From an uncultured Oscillospiraceae bacterium (GTDB lineage: Bacteria > Bacillota > Clostridia > Oscillospirales > Ruminococcaceae): a stretch of DNA of 9,514 bases. The notes under the pieces are model-generated. The model worked only from the letters and a program-made list of their open reading frames with translations. It did not search any database and was not told where the DNA came from. Where the stretch lies: contig URFD01000064.1 in NCBI GenBank assembly GCA_900547015.1, positions 1-9,514 of the forward strand, in the 5' to 3' direction. Both the position numbers and the translations under genes were made by a program. Each line of letters opens with the position of its first letter. Within the stretch, counting starts at the first letter, position 1. This document shows positions 6,030 through 9,514 of the stretch, piece after piece.

Positions 6030-6073
6030 AATACAGGTAAGAAACAGGCAGTTCGCTTCAGGGGGAAGATTTG

Positions 6074-6595
6074 ATGGAACGATTTAAAATCATAACAGGG
6101 GATATCACGACTCTGGCGGTGGATGCAATCGTCAATGCAGCCAATCAGACGCTGCTGGGCGGCGGAGGGGTGGATGGTGCAATCCATCAGGCGGCCGGTC
6201 ATATGCTGCTGGAGGAGTGCCGCGGACTGGGCGGCTGTCAAACAGGTCAGGCGAAAATCACCAAAGGCTACCAGCTGCCGGCAAAGTGGGTTATCCACAC
6301 GGTGGGCCCAATTTGGCAGGGAGGCGACCACCAAGAGGAGGAGCTTCTGCACCAGTGCTATCGTTCCTGTTTGGAGCTGGCAGTCCGGCACAACGTCAAG
6401 ACGATTGCCTTTCCCTCCATCAGCACCGGGGCCTATCATTTTCCGGTCAACCGTGCGGCGGAAATTGCCATCGCCACCATTCAGGAATTTCTCAGCGAGG
6501 ACCAGACCTTGGAACAGGTTTTGTTTGTCTGCTATGATGAGCGCACCGCCATCGTCTATCATGTGACGCTGGACCAATATCAAATGAAATCATAG
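6074..6595 (+). CDS. Macrodomain protein, O-acetyl-ADP-ribose deacetylase type
   Basis: The product has 173 residues, almost entirely one macrodomain. ATG 6074 is preferred; a TTG at 6071 directly before it is possible and changes nothing of note. The ADP-ribose pocket motifs are all present: GDIT (9-12), VDAIVNAAN (16-24) with the catalytic-type Asn24, GGGGVDGAIH (29-38), GQAKIT (58-63), VIHTVGP (73-79) and PSISTGAYHFP (114-124). Members of this YmdB-like class bind ADP-ribose and hydrolyse O-acetyl-ADP-ribose, and some remove ADP-ribose from acidic residues. No sirtuin or ADP-ribosyltransferase gene is adjacent. It has its own promoter and shares a bidirectional terminator with the convergent arginase-family gene. 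Confidence 0.95.
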   Translation: MERFKIITGDITTLAVDAIVNAANQTLLGGGGVDGAIHQAAGHMLLEECRGLGGCQTGQAKITKGYQLPAKWVIHTVGPIWQGGDHQEEELLHQCYRSCLELAVRHNVKTIAFPSISTGAYHFPVNRAAEIAIATIQEFLSEDQTLEQVLFVCYDERTAIVYHVTLDQYQMKS

Positions 6596-6606
6596 ACAAT
6601 CAAACA

Positions 6607-6637
6607 AAAAGAGGGCAGATTCGTTCTGCCCTCTTTT
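6607..6637 (+). terminator. Bidirectional terminator between convergent genes
   Basis: AAAAGAGGGCAGA (6607-6619) and TCTGCCCTCTTTT (6625-6637) form a perfect 13-bp stem with a TTCGT loop. It lies 11 bases after the macrodomain stop and 4 bases beyond the end of the minus-strand gene, with A/T runs on both sides, so it can stop both transcripts. Confidence 0.92.
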
Positions 6638-6641
6638 GCTG

Positions 6642-7544
6642 TTATGCTCTTTTTGCAAGCGCTCGGAGGATTTCCTCGAGCAGGGAGTTGCAGGCGTTTA
6701 AGCCTTCGCTGTTGTGGTCGTGCAGAGGACTGTATTCTACAAAGTCCGCAGAGCAGACACGCGGGTCGGAAAACAGGATGCGCAGAGCTTCGTGGGTTTG
6801 GTCGAGGCTCGGGCCGTCCGGAATCGGCAGACCGGTAGCGGAAAAATCGTCGGCATCGATGAAATCGACATCGAAGCTCAGATGGAGATAAGGGGTCTTG
6901 ACCGAGTCAAGCAGCTCGCGGCAGCAGGCCTCAATGCCCTTCTCACGGATTTCCGGCATCCGAACGGTGCGGATGTTGTGCTCGGCAAGAATCGTTTCCT
7001 CGCCGGGGTCGATACTGCGGGAGCCGAGGAAGAACAGATTCTGCGGCAGCAGGAAGGGGACGCTTCCACCCATTTCCTGATACAGGGAAGGGTCGCCAAG
7101 GCCCAGACAGGCAGCCAGCGGCATCCCGTGGATGTTGTGGGAGTCGGAGGTCTGGTCGGTGTTGATGTCGGTGTGTGCGTCAATCCAGATAACGCTGAGC
7201 TGGTCGGCAGGAATGGTGCGGGAAAGACCGGCAATCGAGCCGATTCCCAGCGAGTGGTCGCCGCCGATGACCAGCGGAAACTGTCCGAGATGACGGCCGG
7301 CATCCACCGCTTTGGCAAGCTGGCGGCAGCAGTCGCAGACCTCATCTCGATATTTCATGGTAGGGTACTGGAATTTATCCTCCGGAGGGGGCAGAACAGA
7401 GAGTACGGTCAGGTCTGCCACACGATGGCCGCAGGCTTCAATCCGGGCAGGCAGGCCACTGCGGGAAAATTCCCGCGGCGCCAGATGGGTGCCGGGGTTG
7501 TCGCAGCCGTAGTAGAGGGGAACATTGATGAGCTTTATATCCAT
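6642..7544 (-). CDS. Arginase/agmatinase-family metallohydrolase (ureohydrolase)
   Basis: The 300-residue protein matches the ureohydrolase fold and length. The binuclear Mn ligands are all in place: His97 in GGDHSLG, Asp122, His124 and Asp126 in DAHTDIN, and Asp225 and Asp227 in SFDVDFID. HGMPLA (139-144) and Glu270 in SADFVEYSP are more arginase-like than agmatinase-like, so L-arginine to ornithine plus urea is the best guess, with guanidino substrates such as agmatine or formiminoglutamate as alternatives. The protein starts MDIKLINVPLYYGCD, the usual first strand. Start ATG 7542-7544 is preceded by AGAAGG on the minus strand. It is a single gene, convergent with the macrodomain gene and divergent from the penicillin-binding protein gene; no ornithine or urea pathway genes are adjacent. 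Confidence 0.93.
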   Translation of the reverse strand: MDIKLINVPLYYGCDNPGTHLAPREFSRSGLPARIEACGHRVADLTVLSVLPPPEDKFQYPTMKYRDEVCDCCRQLAKAVDAGRHLGQFPLVIGGDHSLGIGSIAGLSRTIPADQLSVIWIDAHTDINTDQTSDSHNIHGMPLAACLGLGDPSLYQEMGGSVPFLLPQNLFFLGSRSIDPGEETILAEHNIRTVRMPEIREKGIEACCRELLDSVKTPYLHLSFDVDFIDADDFSATGLPIPDGPSLDQTHEALRILFSDPRVCSADFVEYSPLHDHNSEGLNACNSLLEEILRALAKRA

Positions 7545-7597
7545 TCAAAGAACCTTCTTTCCAAGAGAATCGGGGGTGGTTGCCAAGAACCGCATCT

Positions 7598-7606
7598 ATT
7601 CTAGCA
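7598..7606 (-). promoter_or_regulatory. Extended -10 promoter of the arginase-family gene
   Basis: On the minus strand TGCTAGAAT gives an extended -10 (TGnTAGAAT) about 54 bases before the ATG. No clear -35 is present, as is common for extended -10 promoters. An imperfect inverted repeat (7608-7614 and 7621-7628, ACTTTCC/GGAAAAGT) lies directly upstream and might be an operator, though it is short. Confidence 0.5.
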
Positions 7607-7744
7607 CACTTTCCTACAAAGGAAAAGTCCCAATCCGGCATCTCAAAATTTATTTACACTTCCGATGATGAGTCGGAGAAGGGATAAAGCAGAGGAAATC
7701 TGCCCATACTCTGCGGCAGAAGCACCGAAGGAGGCGGAGGAAAA

Positions 7745-9385
7745 ATGAAGGAAGAATCCCGCAAGATGCAGTGGAGGGTGGTGTGGTTGTTCTGCGCCTC
7801 GCTGGCAGTGTTCTGTCTGCTGATGCTGCGGCTGTATTACCTGAGCATGAACGGGGCCTTGCAGCAGGCGGCGCAGAAACAGAGCATTTACACGCTGGAA
7901 CTCGGCTCGACCAGAGGGAGAATCTATGACCGGAATCTCATCCCGCTGACCGATACCGAGCAGCACAATCTCATCACCGTTCTGCCGACCGCAGAGGCAG
8001 TGAAGGCGTGTGCAGAGCAGATCAGCGGACCGCAGCGCAGAGCGGCATTGGACAGTGCGGCGCAGGGAAAGCCCTTTGCCCTCGATTTGGAGGGTGGAGA
8101 AAAGGTGTACGCAGCCGATGTGGAAAACTTTACAGTGGCTGCCCGACTGCCGCACGACCCAAAACAGCAGCTGGCGGTGCATCTGCTGGGGTATCAAAAT
8201 GGGGAAGGAATCGGCGTGTGCGGACTGGAACGCGCTTATGAGCAGGAGCTGGCAGCGGCAGGAGAAGCCTTGCAGGTGCGGTATCAGGTGAACGCGGTGG
8301 GCAGGTCGCTGGAAGGGAGCGGAGCGCAGATTCAGGGCTCATCCCGTCCTGTGCAGAAGGGTCTGGTGCTGACACTGGACCGCAGGATGCAGGAAATCGT
8401 GCAGCAGGTGGGTGCGGAGCAGATTGAACGGGGTGCGATTGTCGTGATGGAGGTTGACAGCGGCGCAATCACAGCCAGCGCCAGCTTTCCGCAGTACGAC
8501 CCGTACCGTTTGGAGGAGGCTTTGCACGCACCCGACAGCCCGATGCTCAATCGGGCGCTGATGCCCTATTGCGTCGGCTCCAGCTTTAAGCTGGCGGTAG
8601 CGGCGGCAGCGCTGGAAAGCGGGATTTCGCCGGATTTTTCGGTGGACTGCGTCGGAGGCATCACCGTTCGCGAGCGCATCTTTTACTGCCACAACCGCGC
8701 CGGACATCGGAAGACCGACCTTCAGCGAGCAATCGAACATTCCTGCAACCCCTATTTTATCCGGCTGGGTCAAAGGGTGGGTGCGGAGAAAATTTTAGGA
8801 ATGGCAAAGGCGCTGGGATTCGGTCAGGAAACCTGTCTGGCACCGGGCATCACCGCGATGGCAGGCACTCTGCCACAGCGCAGCGACCTTGCCAATCTGT
8901 ACGAGCTGGCAAATTTTTCCTTTGGACAGGGCAAGCTCACGGCAACCCCGATTCAGGTGGCGGCGATGGTCAGTGCAATTGCCAACGGAGGAAAGGCAGT
9001 GGTTCCGCGGCTGGTGCAGGGCAGGACACAGGACGGCACGATCTTGGAGCCGATTACACCGACAGCACCGGTTCGGGTCTTTTCCGAGCAGACCGCAGAT
9101 ATTCTGAAAAGAGGGATGATTGGTGTGGTGGAGGAGGGCAGCGCCACAATGGCAAAGCCGAAGAGCGGCGGAGCGGGCGGCAAGACGGCATCTGCCCAGA
9201 CCGGCAGCTATGACGAGCAGGGCGAGGAAATCGTCCATGCGTGGTTTGCGGGATTTTTCCCGGCGCAATCTCCGCGGTATGCCGCCGTCATTTTGATTGA
9301 GGGCGGAGAGTATGGCGGCAGTGTTGCCTCCCCTTTGTTCCGACAGATTGCAGACCGATACGGGCCGATTTCAGAGGAGGGGTGA
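7745..9385 (+). CDS. Class B penicillin-binding protein (transpeptidase, PBP2/SpoVD/PbpA-like)
   Basis: The protein has 546 residues and starts at ATG 7745 after GGAGG (7736-7740). A positively charged N-terminus and one membrane anchor (about residues 11-33) place the rest outside the cytoplasmic membrane. A dimerisation region (STRGRIYDRN, 55-64; GVCGLERAYEQEL, 157-169) precedes the transpeptidase domain. The active-site motifs are SSFK (Ser279-Lys282), SCN (333-335) and KTA (480-482) within GGKTASAQTG; the third is usually KTG. The enzyme would cross-link peptidoglycan stem peptides and be a target of beta-lactams. It is short for the class and lacks PASTA domains, more like PbpA or clostridial division/sporulation-type PBPs than full SpoVD. 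No FtsW/RodA partner is seen on the left; it could be to the right. The 200-base gap upstream contains no convincing promoter for it. Confidence 0.93.
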   Translation: MKEESRKMQWRVVWLFCASLAVFCLLMLRLYYLSMNGALQQAAQKQSIYTLELGSTRGRIYDRNLIPLTDTEQHNLITVLPTAEAVKACAEQISGPQRRAALDSAAQGKPFALDLEGGEKVYAADVENFTVAARLPHDPKQQLAVHLLGYQNGEGIGVCGLERAYEQELAAAGEALQVRYQVNAVGRSLEGSGAQIQGSSRPVQKGLVLTLDRRMQEIVQQVGAEQIERGAIVVMEVDSGAITASASFPQYDPYRLEEALHAPDSPMLNRALMPYCVGSSFKLAVAAAALESGISPDFSVDCVGGITVRERIFYCHNRAGHRKTDLQRAIEHSCNPYFIRLGQRVGAEKILGMAKALGFGQETCLAPGITAMAGTLPQRSDLANLYELANFSFGQGKLTATPIQVAAMVSAIANGGKAVVPRLVQGRTQDGTILEPITPTAPVRVFSEQTADILKRGMIGVVEEGSATMAKPKSGGAGGKTASAQTGSYDEQGEEIVHAWFAGFFPAQSPRYAAVILIEGGEYGGSVASPLFRQIADRYGPISEEG

Positions 9386-9404
9386 GCAAACGAGAATCGT
9401 TTGC
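9386..9404 (+). other. Perfect hairpin directly after the PBP stop
   Basis: GCAAACGA (9386-9393) and TCGTTTGC (9397-9404) are perfect 8-bp arms around GAA, starting on the base after TGA. The + strand continues with A, not T, so it is not a standard terminator. It may protect the 3' end of the mRNA or bind a protein. Confidence 0.45.
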
Positions 9405-9465
9405 AAAAAGGTCAAAAATTTTCTCGGCATTTGTAAAATATATCTCTTTTAAAACGCGGGAAATG

Positions 9466-9474
9466 TGCTATAAT
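9466..9474 (+). promoter_or_regulatory. Extended -10 promoter for a gene right of the window
   Basis: TGCTATAAT is an extended -10 within an AT-rich stretch (9411-9480). The -35 region (CTTTTA at 9446-9451, 17 bases upstream) is poor. No reading frame starts in the remaining 40 bases, so its gene lies beyond the window. Confidence 0.55.
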
Positions 9475-9514
9475 AATGATAGACCCTTAGGAATTTTGGA
9501 CAATTTTCTCAAAA

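Noticed and set aside
6714..7604. 296-residue open frame on the plus strand opposite the arginase-family gene
   Set aside because: The minus strand encodes all metal-binding motifs of a ureohydrolase; the opposite frame has no recognisable domain.
7653..7688. TTTACA..GATAAA as promoter of the penicillin-binding protein gene
   Set aside because: The spacing of 24 bases is too long for a sigma-A promoter and no better -10 is present.
1..9514. CRISPR arrays, tRNA or rRNA genes
   Set aside because: No regularly spaced repeats and no tRNA- or rRNA-like sequence was seen on either strand.

Overview
The window looks like chromosome from a spore-forming, anaerobic member of the Clostridia, probably an Oscillospiraceae-type genome. 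The reasons are strong AGGAGG-type ribosome binding sites, TTG/ATG starts, compact U-tract terminators, a siroheme/ferredoxin-type reductase, a DegV protein, and a fragment that reads as the C-terminus of the sporulation sigma factor SigK. The genus cannot be fixed from the sequence alone.

Left part (1 to about 3316) is accessory DNA. It starts inside a glycoside hydrolase of the GH63/YgjK-like type that is broken by one amber codon at 541-543. A hairpin follows, then what looks like the 5' end of a group II intron without its reverse transcriptase or domain V. After a strong terminator (1360-1404) come two tiny ORFs (41 and 47 codons of protein) and a large serine recombinase of 525 residues (1720-3297), the last gene of this segment.

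Junction (3298-3406). Only 19 bases after the recombinase stop, another reading frame opens that encodes 29 residues resembling the last part of sigma region 4.2 and the C-terminus of SigK, then a stop. A large serine recombinase directly beside a 3'-terminal sigK fragment is the layout expected of a skin-like sigK-intervening element. In the classic cases (Bacillus subtilis, Clostridioides difficile) excision in the mother cell rebuilds sigK. The 5' half of the sigma gene is not in this window and should lie to the left if the element is functional. This is the most interesting feature here.

Right part (3407-9514) is ordinary chromosome, made of short, mostly single-gene units. In order: a DegV-family fatty-acid-binding protein starting at a TTG; a fusion of an XRE-type helix-turn-helix domain with a siroheme reductase domain and two 4Fe-4S clusters; a macrodomain (O-acetyl-ADP-ribose deacetylase type); a convergent arginase/agmatinase-family enzyme on the minus strand; and a class B penicillin-binding protein with a KTA instead of a KTG box. 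Clear terminators follow the DegV, reductase and macrodomain genes. Good sigma-A-type promoters precede the reductase and macrodomain genes, and an extended -10 promoter at the far right drives something beyond the window. No common pathway for these genes is evident; each seems to be its own transcription unit.
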